Below, in pieces: positions 1 to 8,879 of a DNA stretch of 64,000 nt. The notes beneath the pieces were generated by a model that saw nothing but the letters and a program-made list of their open reading frames with translations, was not told the DNA's origin and did not search any database. The DNA comes from Pasteurella sp049941595. Its GTDB lineage: Bacteria > Pseudomonadota > Gammaproteobacteria > Enterobacterales > Pasteurellaceae. The position numbers and the translations under genes were made by a program. Numbering within the stretch: the first letter of the stretch is position 1; the number at the start of each line of letters is the position of its first letter. The stretch spans positions 1 to 64,000 of the forward strand of contig JBNFNA010000013.1 in NCBI GenBank assembly GCA_049941595.1, read 5' to 3'.

Positions 1-38
1 TAAAATTATCAAATAATTTAGCCTAACTTGCTGAAAAG

Positions 39-65
39 AGGCGTATCGAAAGGTACGCCTTTTTT
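39..65 (+). terminator. Rho-independent terminator of an upstream gene
   Basis: A 7-bp perfect stem (AGGCGTA / TACGCCT) with an 8-base loop is followed by a T run. It closes a transcription unit that lies to the left of the window. Confidence 0.8.
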
Positions 66-283
66 ATATCTGTCAATTTAGTTAGTAATCATCTTTCATA
101 TCAAAAAACATCAAAACCGTATCAAAAACAAACAAAACGCCCTTTTTATTAAATAAAAACCACTCCATTTTCGAGTTTCCTTCTTTTTTCACGAAAATAA
201 CTTGCTTTTCTTTGATTGTTCTTGTAATTAATTAGGTTTATTCAAACACAATATCATTCACTTTTTAATATAAGGAAAATTTT

Positions 284-1393
284 ATGCAAAACGTTGGTTT
301 TATCGGTTGGCGTGGGATGGTGGGATCCGTATTAATGGATCGTATGCAAGAAGAAAATGACTTTGCAAACATCAATCCTATATTTTTTACAACTTCACAA
401 GCAGGACAAAAAGCACCAACTTTTGGTGGTAAAGAAGCTGGTGAGTTGAAAGATGCATTTGATATCGCAGAATTACAAAAATTAGATATTATCGTGACTT
501 GCCAAGGTGGTGATTATACCAACGATGTGTATCCCAAATTACGTGCGGCAGGTTGGAACGGTTATTGGATTGATGCGGCATCTGCACTTCGTATGGAAAA
601 AGATGCGATTATCGTGCTTGACCCAGTGAACCAAAATGTCATCAGTGAAGGCTTAAAAAACGGCATTAAAACTTACGTTGGCGGTAACTGTACTGTGAGC
701 TTAATGTTAATGGCATTAGGCGGTTTATTCGAGTGTAATTTAGTGGAATGGGTATCTGTAGCAACTTACCAAGCGGCAAGTGGTGCGGGTGCAAAAAATA
801 TGCGTGAATTGTTAATACAAATGGGTCAACTTGAAGATAGCGTAAAAGCTGATCTTGAAAACCCAGCATCATCAATTTTAGACATTGAGCGTAAAGTCAC
901 TGCAAAAATGCGTGGTGATTTACCAATCGATAACTTTGGTGCACCATTGGCGGGCAGCTTAATTCCTTGGATCGACAAACTTTGGGAAGACGGTCAAACC
1001 AAAGAGGAATGGAAAGGTTATGCGGAAACCAATAAAATTCTTGGTTTAGATGACAATCCAATTCCTGTGGATGGATTATGTGTGCGTATTGGGGCATTAC
1101 GTTGCCACAGCCAAGCATTCACAATCAAAATGAAAAAAGATTTACCATTAGAGGAAATCGAGCAAATTCTTGCAAGCCACAACGAGTGGGTGAAAGTCAT
1201 TCCAAATGATAAAGAAACCACCTTACGTGAGCTGACACCAACGAAAGTCACAGGTACGCTTTCTGTACCCGTCGGTCGTTTACGCAAACTCAAAATGGGT
1301 CCTGAATATTTAGCAGCATTCACTGTGGGTGACCAATTGTTATGGGGTGCGGCTGAGCCACTTCGTCGTATCTTAAAACAATTAGTGGCTTAA
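284..1393 (+). CDS. asd: Aspartate-semialdehyde dehydrogenase
   Basis: Makes L-aspartate 4-semialdehyde from aspartyl-phosphate with NADPH, the branch point to lysine/diaminopimelate, threonine and methionine; cytosolic. The 369-residue protein starts with a Rossmann dinucleotide-binding segment (VGFIGWRGMVG, residues 4-14). The catalytic cysteine is Cys136 in GGNCTVS, and the C-terminal RIGALRCHSQ segment carries substrate-binding residues. Length is normal for the gamma-proteobacterial type. An AAGGAAAA ribosome site sits just before the ATG. It stands alone, followed by an uptake-signal terminator. The product feeds the threonine used by ilvA further along the window. The 220 bases upstream are AT-rich with no riboswitch-like structure that I can see. 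Confidence 0.97.
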   Translation: MQNVGFIGWRGMVGSVLMDRMQEENDFANINPIFFTTSQAGQKAPTFGGKEAGELKDAFDIAELQKLDIIVTCQGGDYTNDVYPKLRAAGWNGYWIDAASALRMEKDAIIVLDPVNQNVISEGLKNGIKTYVGGNCTVSLMLMALGGLFECNLVEWVSVATYQAASGAGAKNMRELLIQMGQLEDSVKADLENPASSILDIERKVTAKMRGDLPIDNFGAPLAGSLIPWIDKLWEDGQTKEEWKGYAETNKILGLDDNPIPVDGLCVRIGALRCHSQAFTIKMKKDLPLEEIEQILASHNEWVKVIPNDKETTLRELTPTKVTGTLSVPVGRLRKLKMGPEYLAAFTVGDQLLWGAAEPLRRILKQLVA

Positions 1394-1417
1394 TTGCTAA
1401 ACTTGAGCTCATTACAG

Positions 1418-1464
1418 AAGTGCGGTCAGTTTTAAAACTTTTTCGAAATTGACCGCACTTTTTT
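1418..1464 (+). terminator. Uptake-signal inverted pair acting as asd terminator
   Basis: AAGTGCGGT at 1418 and its complement ACCGCACTT at 1452 form a stem with a loop of about 25 bases, followed by a T run. Such paired uptake signals after genes are the common Pasteurellaceae terminator form. Confidence 0.8.
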
Positions 1465-1557
1465 CCTCTCTGTTTTGCTATCAAATGGGATCTACTCCGC
1501 ACCACTTGCCTTTTGTGCTACACTAATTAAGTTGTTTCAAGAAAATTGGACGGTATT

Positions 1558-2511
1558 ATGATGCGCGAACCTCACTTTACTCACTTTGCTTTAGCTGAAT
1601 TGTATCCTTTTGCGGCGCAATTTCCCTTGCAAGATGTGAAGGGTCAGAAAGGTGTGCGTATTACGTATCGCCATTTTGTGCAAGACAATCCAGAAGAACG
1701 CCGTTTGATTATTCTCGTTAATGGACGTGCGGAAAACCTCTTAAAGTGGACTGAACTCGCCTACGATTTTTATCAACAAGGTTATGATGTGTTGGTGTTT
1801 GATCACCGTGGACAAGGTTATTCACAGCGTTTGTTGAAAGATCACGAGAAGGGCTATATTGACGAGTTTCGCTTTTATGCCGATGATATGGCGATTTTAT
1901 TGGAAAAAGTTACCTCTGGCTACGATTACAAAAGCCAACATATTCTCGCCCATTCTTTAGGTGCGCTGATTAGCACTTATTATCTTGCTAATTACGATCA
2001 TCACATACAAAGTGCGGCGTTATCTGCGCCATTTTATGGTATCCCAATGAAACATTCTTTGCGTGATGAATTAGTGGTTAATTTGATGGTGTTGTTTGGG
2101 CAAGGTTCACGCTATGTGTTTGGCAAAGGCGAATATAAGCCGGCTGATTTGGATAAAAACGATTTGAGCAACTGTCGCACCAGAATGCGCTGGATGAACC
2201 GTATCAATCGCCGTCACCCACAAATCCATTTAGGTGGGCCGACTTTCCGTTGGGTGCATTTATGCTTCAATGCGATTAAAAAGCTACCAAGCATTTTGCC
2301 ACGCATTGAAATCCCGGTTTTGATTTTACAATCGGAAAAAGAAAAGATTGTGGATAACAAAAATTTGGAAAAATTGACCGCACTTTTACCGCAAGGTAAG
2401 CTCGTACAAATTGCGCAAAGTAAACACGAGATTTTATTTGAGCGAGACCCAATTCGTGATGAGGCACTTGCCCACATCAGTCAATTTTTTACTGAAAACA
2501 GCGCCAAATAA
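1558..2511 (+). CDS. pldB: PldB-like lysophospholipase (alpha/beta hydrolase)
   Basis: Alpha/beta-hydrolase of the lysophospholipase L2 / monoacylglycerol lipase type, expected to deacylate lysophospholipids at the inner membrane. The nucleophile elbow is AHSLG (serine near residue 133), preceded by the family segments VNGRAENLLKW and FDHRGQGYS. The late SKHEILFERD segment supplies the catalytic His. The ORF can be extended to a TTG at 1546, but the tandem ATGs at 1558/1561 are the likelier starts. There is no signal peptide. Its last 23 bases overlap the convergent crcB gene. Substrate is inferred from family only. Confidence 0.85.
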   Translation: MMREPHFTHFALAELYPFAAQFPLQDVKGQKGVRITYRHFVQDNPEERRLIILVNGRAENLLKWTELAYDFYQQGYDVLVFDHRGQGYSQRLLKDHEKGYIDEFRFYADDMAILLEKVTSGYDYKSQHILAHSLGALISTYYLANYDHHIQSAALSAPFYGIPMKHSLRDELVVNLMVLFGQGSRYVFGKGEYKPADLDKNDLSNCRTRMRWMNRINRRHPQIHLGGPTFRWVHLCFNAIKKLPSILPRIEIPVLILQSEKEKIVDNKNLEKLTALLPQGKLVQIAQSKHEILFERDPIRDEALAHISQFFTENSAK

Positions 2512-2872
2512 ACACGCCTAACGCCGTACATAACAAACAGCCAAACAAATGTAATGAGGCAATGCCAATGCCCTCAAGCCATTTGTTTTGGATAAAATTC
2601 TCAATCACTTCCGCCGAAAAAGCAGAAAATGTGGTTAAGCTGCCGAGAAAACCGGTGACTAAAAATAGTCGCCATTCTGCTGAAATTTGTGGACATTGCC
2701 AGAACATTGCAATCAGCAGACCGATAATAAAACAGCCTACATAATTGGCGATAAGTGTACCGAAAGACAAGAAAGCAAAAAGCGGATTGAGCAATAAGCC
2801 CAATCCCCAACGTGAACAGGCGCCCAATGCAGCCCCGAGGCTAATTAACAGAAGGTTTTGCAACAGGCTCAT
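2489..2872 (-). CDS. crcB: Fluoride exporter CrcB (Fluc)
   Basis: Small dual-topology fluoride channel of the inner membrane that lowers cytoplasmic fluoride. The 127-residue product has four hydrophobic helices and the family signatures GACSRWGLG near residue 15, GTLIANYVG near residue 40 and GFLGSLTTFSAFS near residue 75. The ATG at 2872 is chosen because longer versions add an unrelated tail lying in the preceding gene. It starts 5 bases after the HAD hydrolase stop, so the two are cotranscribed. Its 3' end overlaps pldB on the opposite strand. No fluoride riboswitch is visible, but the true leader would lie upstream of the HAD gene. Confidence 0.93.
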   Translation of the reverse strand: MSLLQNLLLISLGAALGACSRWGLGLLLNPLFAFLSFGTLIANYVGCFIIGLLIAMFWQCPQISAEWRLFLVTGFLGSLTTFSAFSAEVIENFIQNKWLEGIGIASLHLFGCLLCTALGVFIWRCFQ

Positions 2873-2877
2873 ATCAG

Positions 2878-3696
2878 TTACACAATGCCAAAAGTAGCGC
2901 GAATGTAGCTTGCAACAGATTCGTGTGAATTGACACCAATCACATCTAATTGCGGACAAGCTAATTTCAAACGTGGGTCAGCATTGCCCATTACACAGCC
3001 TTTCCCTACGCCACTTAGCATATCCACATCGTTCATTCCATCGCCAAATGCTAAGCAGTGTTGCATATCGTAATCACGGTGAGCAAGTACTTGCTGAAGT
3101 GCGGTCGCTTTTGACACATTTTTATTCATCACTTCTAAGCATTGTGTGGTGGAATAAGTCATACTCACCACATCGCCATAATTGGCTTTCAAGTATTGCT
3201 CAATGGGCACAAGATCTTGCGCTTCACGACCAATAAAAAAGACTTTTTCTGTTTCACGCCCGTGATGTTGAGCAAAATCCACCACCTCATACATAAACCC
3301 CGAATCTTTGTGAAATTTATGCAATTGTGGTACGTCAATATTAATAAACCAATCATCGCCTTGATAAGAGTTCACGCACACACGTGAGCGGTCGAAATCA
3401 ATATTCATCACTTCTAAGGCTAAATTTTCAGGTAAATAGTTACGCACTAAAAGATTGCCTTGCAAATCTTGTGCTCTTGCACCGTTTGAGGTGATCATTA
3501 CTGCTTTTTTAATATTCACTTTTTTGAAAATGGGGATTAAATCCGTGTGGTTACGCCCTGTTGCAAGCAGAATATCCACACCTTTATCCGCTAATTTTTC
3601 GAGTGTATTGATTGTAAAGTCACCAATCATATGATTGGAATTTAAAAGCGTACCATCTAAATCTGACACAATGGCACGAAAAGGAAACTGCTGCAT
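2878..3696 (-). CDS. Cof-type HAD-IIB family phosphatase
   Basis: Haloacid-dehalogenase-like phosphohydrolase with a C2B cap, likely acting on small phosphorylated metabolites. All four HAD motifs are present: DLDGT (motif I, nucleophile Asp), TGRNH (motif II), the Lys in NVSKATA (motif III) and FGDGMNDVDM (motif IV). The 272-residue start at 3696 (MQQFPFRAIVSD) has an AGGA ribosome site; the longer ORF adds a non-homologous N-terminus. First gene of a two-gene unit with crcB. The natural substrate cannot be told from sequence. Confidence 0.88.
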   Translation of the reverse strand: MQQFPFRAIVSDLDGTLLNSNHMIGDFTINTLEKLADKGVDILLATGRNHTDLIPIFKKVNIKKAVMITSNGARAQDLQGNLLVRNYLPENLALEVMNIDFDRSRVCVNSYQGDDWFINIDVPQLHKFHKDSGFMYEVVDFAQHHGRETEKVFFIGREAQDLVPIEQYLKANYGDVVSMTYSTTQCLEVMNKNVSKATALQQVLAHRDYDMQHCLAFGDGMNDVDMLSGVGKGCVMGNADPRLKLACPQLDVIGVNSHESVASYIRATFGIV

Positions 3697-3898
3697 AATA
3701 ATATCCTGTGATAAAAAACAGCACTTATGATACCACAATCCCCCACTTGTCACGAGGAAATGCAAGTAAAGCCATTGAACAAAATGCAAACGATTTCACA
3801 TTTTTTACAATTTTGTTAAAAAATGATTTGCGATGAAAAAAAAATATGATATGAATATAAAGCATACACAACAGCATACTACACTATTTGGAATTGAA

Positions 3899-3982
3899 AT
3901 GATGGCATTACGCCCTGTGATTAGCATTATTATTAACCTCGTGGTAATTCTTATTACTGCGGGGCGAGTGCATAATGTTTGA
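3899..3982 (+). CDS. ilvL: ilv operon leader peptide IlvL
   Basis: A 27-codon ORF (ATG 3899, or the adjacent ATG 3902; TGA 3980) whose middle is VISIIINLVVILIT, so 14 of 27 residues are Ile (6), Val (5) or Leu (3). It lies just before a strong terminator and ilvG. This is the arrangement of the E. coli ilvL leader: ribosome stalling at Ile/Val/Leu codons when charged tRNAs are scarce prevents the terminator hairpin from forming. The sequence is unlike E. coli IlvL residue by residue, but the design is the same. Too short for routine gene callers. Confidence 0.88.
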   Translation: MMALRPVISIIINLVVILITAGRVHNV

Positions 3983-4010
3983 TTAACAGTAAACCAGATA
4001 GATCAAATAT

Positions 4011-4046
4011 AGCCCTCGTCGAGCAAAAAAAGACGGGGGCTTTTTT
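4011..4046 (+). terminator. ilvGMDA attenuator terminator
   Basis: AGCCCTCGTC (4011-4020) pairs with GACGGGGGCT (4032-4041), a 10-bp stem with one G-T wobble and an 11-base A-rich loop, followed by six Ts. It starts 28 bases after the ilvL stop and 27 bases before ilvG, the expected place for a translation-coupled attenuator. The alternative antiterminator pairing was not worked out in full. Confidence 0.88.
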
Positions 4047-4073
4047 ATACGTAAAATAAATTAAGGTGGGAAA

Positions 4074-5723
4074 ATGAACGGGGCAAGATTAGTTACAGAA
4101 AGTTTAAAAGCACAGGGAGTAAAAACAGTTTTTGGTTATCCAGGCGGTGCGATTATGCCAGTGTACGATGCACTTTATGATGCAGGCATTGAGCATTTAT
4201 TATGTCGTAACGAACAAGGTGCAGCGATGGCGGCTATTGGTTATGCTCGCTCAAGTGGCACGGTTGGCGTATGTATCGCAACTTCAGGCCCTGGTGCAGC
4301 CAACTTAATCACTGGTTTAGGTGATGCGTTAATGGACTCTATTCCAGTGGTGGCAATTACCGGTCAGGTTGCCTCGCCATTAATCGGTACGGACGCCTTC
4401 CAAGAAGCAGATGTATTAGGTTTATCTTTAGCTTGTACCAAGCACAGCTTTTTAGTTCAAAGCATCGAAGAACTTCCTGAAATCATCGCAAAAGCCTTCC
4501 AAATTGCTGCAAGTGGTCGTCCCGGCCCTGTGTTAGTCGATATTCCAAAAGATATTCAAATTGCCCCAACAGACTTGTTACCCGTGACATTTTCTGTAGA
4601 AAAACCGACCGCACTTCCAGCTGATAGCCTTGCGCAAGCACTTGAATTAGTCAAACAAGCAAAACGCCCAGTAATGTACGTAGGCGGTGGCGTTGGAATG
4701 GCAAATGCCGTGCCTGCATTGCGTAATTTCTTAGAAGTGACCCAAATGCCGAGCGTTTCCACCTTAAAAGGCTTAGGTGCAATTCACCGAGACAACCCAT
4801 ATTATATGGGAATGATTGGTATGCACGGCACCAAAGCGGCTAACTATGCGGTACAAGAATGTGATTTATTAATCGCATTTGGTGCACGTTTTGATGATCG
4901 TGTGACCGGTAAATTAGATACCTTTGCACCAAACGCCAAAGTGATCCACGCTGACATTGATATTGCTGAAATCGGCAAATTACGTCGCGCTGATGTGGCA
5001 TTGCGTGGTGATTTGACCGAAGCCTTCAACGCATTAGCCACACCGTTAAATATCAGTGAATGGCAAGCACGCGTTAAACAACTCAAACAAGAACACGATT
5101 TTTGCTATGGCGTGAATGGTGGCGACACCTTTATCAACCCACTTTGGTTACTTAACTCATTATCAAAGAAAAAACCACAAAGTGCAGTGGTAACCACCGA
5201 CGTTGGCCAACACCAAATGTGGTCAGCACAGCACGTTCAGCATTATGCACCTGAAAATTACATTACTTCTGCGGGTTACGGCACAATGGGCTTTGGCTTG
5301 CCGGCAGCAATTGGTGCGAAAAAAGCACGCCCGAACGATGAGGTAATTTTAATCACAGGTGATGGCTCAATAATGATGAATATCCAAGAGTTAGGCACCT
5401 TTAAGCGTGGTAAAACACCCGTCAAAATCGTGTTATTAGACAACCAACGCTTAGGTATGGTGCGTCAATGGCAAGAGCTTTTCTTCAATGCGAGATTCAG
5501 CAACACCATTTTAGATGATAACCCAGACTTTGTGATGCTTGCGGCAGCGTTTGGTATTCAAGGCGAACGTATCACCAAAGGTGAAGAAGTTGAGGGGGCT
5601 TTAGATCGTTTACTAGCGAGTAAAGAAGCGTATTTCTTGCACGTTTGCATTTCTTCCAACGAGAATGTATGGCCACTCGTGCCACCAAATGCGTGTAATT
5701 TGGATATGTTAGAAAATATGTAA
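4074..5723 (+). CDS. ilvG: Acetolactate synthase II large subunit
   Basis: Thiamine-diphosphate and FAD enzyme that condenses two pyruvates, or pyruvate with 2-ketobutyrate, as the first common step of valine, leucine and isoleucine synthesis. The 549 residues align end to end with enteric IlvG: FGYPGGAIMPVYDAL near residue 20, catalytic Glu47 in LCRNEQGAAM, and the ThDP/Mg motif GDGSIMMNIQEL near residue 430. It is intact; the frameshift that silences ilvG in E. coli K-12 is absent. First structural gene after the ilvL attenuator; ilvM follows 38 bases later. Confidence 0.95.
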   Translation: MNGARLVTESLKAQGVKTVFGYPGGAIMPVYDALYDAGIEHLLCRNEQGAAMAAIGYARSSGTVGVCIATSGPGAANLITGLGDALMDSIPVVAITGQVASPLIGTDAFQEADVLGLSLACTKHSFLVQSIEELPEIIAKAFQIAASGRPGPVLVDIPKDIQIAPTDLLPVTFSVEKPTALPADSLAQALELVKQAKRPVMYVGGGVGMANAVPALRNFLEVTQMPSVSTLKGLGAIHRDNPYYMGMIGMHGTKAANYAVQECDLLIAFGARFDDRVTGKLDTFAPNAKVIHADIDIAEIGKLRRADVALRGDLTEAFNALATPLNISEWQARVKQLKQEHDFCYGVNGGDTFINPLWLLNSLSKKKPQSAVVTTDVGQHQMWSAQHVQHYAPENYITSAGYGTMGFGLPAAIGAKKARPNDEVILITGDGSIMMNIQELGTFKRGKTPVKIVLLDNQRLGMVRQWQELFFNARFSNTILDDNPDFVMLAAAFGIQGERITKGEEVEGALDRLLASKEAYFLHVCISSNENVWPLVPPNACNLDMLENM

Positions 5724-5761
5724 AAAGTGCGGCCAATTTTTGGAAATTTTAAGGAAATTAT

Positions 5762-5986
5762 ATGCAAACTTATCAATTTACACTTGAAGTAAACCAACGC
5801 CCTGAAACGCTTGAACGTGTATTACGTGTGATCCGTCATCGTGGTTTTTATGTGGTGGCGATGAATGTGACCTCAAACGAAGATGAGGCAAAAATCGATT
5901 TTACAGTAAAAAGTGACCGCACTTTGAACTTGCTTACTAATCAATTAGTTAAGGTGTATGATGTGAAGGATATTCATCTCTCATAA
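5762..5986 (+). CDS. ilvM: Acetolactate synthase II small subunit
   Basis: Regulatory partner of IlvG, needed for full activity and stability of the heterotetramer. The 74-residue protein is one ACT domain (YQFTLEVNQRPETLERVLRV at the start, then the IDFTV strand), matching the short AHAS II type rather than the longer IlvN/IlvH. AAGGAAATT ribosome site before the ATG. An uptake signal in reverse orientation lies within the coding sequence near 5920. Confidence 0.93.
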   Translation: MQTYQFTLEVNQRPETLERVLRVIRHRGFYVVAMNVTSNEDEAKIDFTVKSDRTLNLLTNQLVKVYDVKDIHLS

Positions 5987-6004
5987 TCAACAAGGAGCTG
6001 TGCA

Positions 6005-6184
6005 ATGAACTTGGTCAAAAACAAATTTTCCCCGTCACTGAGAGCGCGCTTAGTGGAGTATAAAGAAGACACGCATTACGATTCACAAGCCACTAAAATG
6101 GGGGTTGCTGTCGCCGTCGTTGCCCCGATTTATATTGCGGGGGCGATTATCGCATTGCCTTTTGCCTTGTTTAATCAAGACTAA
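6005..6184 (+). CDS. Unknown 59-residue single-pass membrane protein
   Basis: I do not recognise this protein. A 60-codon ORF starts at ATG 6005 with a good AAGGAG ribosome site 7 bases upstream, 18 bases after ilvM, and ends 14 bases before the next gene, so it fits tightly in the operon. The first 30 residues are polar and positively charged (MNLVKNKFSPSLRARL...). Residues 33-56 form one hydrophobic helix (GVAVAVVAPIYIAGAIIALP). No signal peptidase or lipobox motif. It may be an inner-membrane microprotein working with the following lipoprotein; that is inference from position only. Confidence 0.65.
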   Translation: MNLVKNKFSPSLRARLVEYKEDTHYDSQATKMGVAVAVVAPIYIAGAIIALPFALFNQD

Positions 6185-6198
6185 GTGAGTGATGTCAA

Positions 6199-6858
6199 AT
6201 GTGGTTTAAGAAAGTCGGTTTAATTGGTACTTGTTTGTTATTAAATGCCTGTTGTTTTGGTGGGAGTTGCTTGCCGCCACAAATAGAGCTCACTCAGCAA
6301 CAAGAAGGCGTGATTCAGTCTATCGTCAAACAAGATAATCACGTTTATTTTACCACTAGCCAAGGCAACTATATTTCAAGCAATACTGCGGAATATGACG
6401 AAGTCAATGCATTACAAAAAGCGATTTACCTTGAAGATTCGTTGGTGATAAATGAGCAAGGTGAGCCAAATCACCAAACCATCACTCACGTGATCTATTT
6501 AGATGCGATAAAAACAGGAAAAACCATTCAAATGGACGAATTTGGGCGTAAAACCCTTATTTTGAATGAACAAAAGCCTTGGACTAACTTGTCTGTATGG
6601 ACTTATCAAGATTTTGCAGAGGATACAATTAGCCAAAACGTTCGAGTACGTTTTCCACAGGAGTTAACAGACATCGCCACTTCTCGAGTAGAGCAAAAAA
6701 TACGTTTAGATAAACAAAGACCAAAACTGATCGCACTGAAAATTGTGCATTATCAGGTCACAAAACAAGATTCAACGAATCCACTAACATTAACAAAACA
6801 GAACAAAAACAAACCAATTCCAACATCGTTTATCGATTTGAAAACAGTTAAAAAATAA
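6199..6858 (+). CDS. Unknown lipoprotein in the ilv operon
   Basis: Predicted 219-residue lipoprotein. A short charged start (MWFKK) and hydrophobic stretch lead to the lipobox LLNA-C, with the modified Cys near residue 18. The next residues include three more Cys (CFGGSC). The mature part is hydrophilic and rich in Gln, Lys and Thr, with a Q/N/K-rich tail and no motif I recognise. The residue after the lipid Cys is Cys rather than Asp, so outer-membrane sorting would be expected. It lies between ilvM (with the 59-residue gene) and ilvD, with no terminator on either side. Why a lipoprotein sits in an amino-acid operon is unclear. Confidence 0.75.
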   Translation: MWFKKVGLIGTCLLLNACCFGGSCLPPQIELTQQQEGVIQSIVKQDNHVYFTTSQGNYISSNTAEYDEVNALQKAIYLEDSLVINEQGEPNHQTITHVIYLDAIKTGKTIQMDEFGRKTLILNEQKPWTNLSVWTYQDFAEDTISQNVRVRFPQELTDIATSRVEQKIRLDKQRPKLIALKIVHYQVTKQDSTNPLTLTKQNKNKPIPTSFIDLKTVKK

Positions 6859-6933
6859 TTTATTTGTGAATAAGGTGGGGCAATTTTTCTTACATAGCCC
6901 CCCAGAATTGCAAACACAACACTTGGAGAGATT

Positions 6934-8769
6934 ATGCCTAAATTGCGTTCTGCGACCAGTACACAAGGTCGTAATATGGCGGGAGCACGTGCCTTATGGC
7001 GTGCAACTGGAATGAAAGAAAATGACTTTGGCAAGCCAATCATTGCAGTCGTCAACTCATTCACTCAATTCGTGCCAGGCCACGTTCATTTAAAAGATAT
7101 GGGGCAACTGGTCGCACGTGAAATTGAAAAAGCAGGCGGCGTGGCAAAAGAATTTAATACAATTGCTGTAGATGACGGGATTGCAATGGGGCACGGGGGA
7201 ATGCTTTATTCATTACCATCTCGTGATCTCATTGCTGACAGCGTGGAATATATGGTCAATGCCCATTGTGCTGATGCAATGGTGTGTATTTCCAACTGCG
7301 ACAAAATCACACCGGGAATGTTAATGGCGGCATTACGCCTAAATATTCCTGTCGTGTTTGTATCTGGCGGCCCAATGGAAGCTGGCAAAACCAAACTTTC
7401 TGACCAAATCATTAAGCTAGACTTGGTAGATGCAATGATCCAAGGGGCAAACCCAAATGTTTCGGATGAAGAAAGTGCGCAAATCGAACGTTCAGCTTGC
7501 CCAACTTGTGGCTCTTGCTCAGGTATGTTTACTGCAAACTCAATGAACTGCTTAACGGAAGCATTAGGCTTAAGTTTACCGGGCAACGGTTCGTGTCTTG
7601 CCACTCACGCAGACCGCAAACAGCTTTTCTTAGATGCTGGTAAACAAATCGTCGAATTATGCAAACGCTATTATGAACAAGATGATGACAGCGTTTTACC
7701 TCGCTCGATTGCTAGCAAAAAAGCCTTTGAAAACGCAATGAGCTTAGATATTGCAATGGGCGGTTCGACTAACACCGTATTGCATTTGTTAGCGGCAGCA
7801 CAAGAGGCAGAAGTGGACTTCACAATGGCAGATATCGATCGTCTCTCTCGCAAAGTGCCTTGTTTAAGCAAAGTTGCACCAAACACGCAAAAATACCATA
7901 TGGAAGACGTACACCGCGCAGGTGGTATTATGGCCATTTTAGGTGAATTAGACCGTGCCAACTTGTTACACAATGACACTCGCACGGTTTTGGGTTTAAG
8001 CCTTGCAGAACAGCTCTCACATTATGACATCAAACTCACACAAGATGAAAATGTACACAAATTCTTCCGCGCAGGCCCTGCGGGTATTAGAACCACTGAA
8101 GCTTTCTCGCAAGATTGCCGTTGGGATACTGTCGATGATGATCGTGAAAACGGCTGTATCCGCAGTAAGGAATTTGCGTATAGCCAAGACGGTGGCTTAG
8201 CAATGCTTTCTGGCAATCTCGCACAAGACGGTTGTATTGTTAAAACTGCCGGCGTTGATGAGTCCATTTTAAAATTCACAGGCAAAGCTATTGTATTTGA
8301 AAGCCAAGAAGATGCTGTTGCAGGCATTTTAGGTGGCAAAGTCCAAGCTGGTCACGTTGTTGTCATCCGTTATGAAGGGCCAAAAGGCGGACCAGGTATG
8401 CAAGAAATGCTTTACCCAACCAGTTACTTAAAATCAATGGGATTAGGCAAAGCCTGTGCATTATTAACCGACGGACGCTTCTCTGGCGGAACATCAGGCT
8501 TATCGATCGGCCACGTTTCCCCAGAAGCTGCCGCGGGTGGTGTGATTGGTTTAGTCAAAGACGGCGACACTATTGAAATCGACATTCCAAACCGCTCAAT
8601 TCAATTGTGCGTTGCGGAGAACGAACTCGCACAACGTCGCACAGCACAAGACAAACTCGGCTGGCAACCCGCAAACCGCCAACGCGAAGTTTCCTTCGCC
8701 TTAAAAGTCTACGGCCACTTCGCCACATCCGCAGACAAAGGCGCAGTAAGAGATAAAAGCAAAATTTAA
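6934..8769 (+). CDS. ilvD: Dihydroxy-acid dehydratase
   Basis: Iron-sulfur enzyme that dehydrates 2,3-dihydroxy-isovalerate and 2,3-dihydroxy-3-methylvalerate to the 2-keto acids, the third step of valine/isoleucine synthesis. The 611-residue protein has the cluster cysteines in VCISNCDKITPG (near 120) and ACPTCGSCSGMFTANSMNC (near 190), and the C-terminal DGRFSGGTSGLSIGHVSPEA substrate region. Length matches enteric IlvD. GGAGAG ribosome site before the ATG. It follows the lipoprotein gene after 75 bases; the stop is followed by a long unusual spacer before ilvA. Confidence 0.96.
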   Translation: MPKLRSATSTQGRNMAGARALWRATGMKENDFGKPIIAVVNSFTQFVPGHVHLKDMGQLVAREIEKAGGVAKEFNTIAVDDGIAMGHGGMLYSLPSRDLIADSVEYMVNAHCADAMVCISNCDKITPGMLMAALRLNIPVVFVSGGPMEAGKTKLSDQIIKLDLVDAMIQGANPNVSDEESAQIERSACPTCGSCSGMFTANSMNCLTEALGLSLPGNGSCLATHADRKQLFLDAGKQIVELCKRYYEQDDDSVLPRSIASKKAFENAMSLDIAMGGSTNTVLHLLAAAQEAEVDFTMADIDRLSRKVPCLSKVAPNTQKYHMEDVHRAGGIMAILGELDRANLLHNDTRTVLGLSLAEQLSHYDIKLTQDENVHKFFRAGPAGIRTTEAFSQDCRWDTVDDDRENGCIRSKEFAYSQDGGLAMLSGNLAQDGCIVKTAGVDESILKFTGKAIVFESQEDAVAGILGGKVQAGHVVVIRYEGPKGGPGMQEMLYPTSYLKSMGLGKACALLTDGRFSGGTSGLSIGHVSPEAAAGGVIGLVKDGDTIEIDIPNRSIQLCVAENELAQRRTAQDKLGWQPANRQREVSFALKVYGHFATSADKGAVRDKSKI

Positions 8770-8879
8770 AATCACTATCTTATAAAGAGGGAACAGAAGT
8801 ATTCAAAGTGCGGTAAGTTTTTAAGAAGTTTTTAATTTGTCTTTAAATGAGCATAACGCACTCTGTTCCCCTTATTTTT

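Noticed and set aside
1..283. Lysine riboswitch upstream of asd
   Set aside because: The 220 bases before asd are AT-rich with no conserved multi-helix junction that I can make out; only the upstream terminator is structured.
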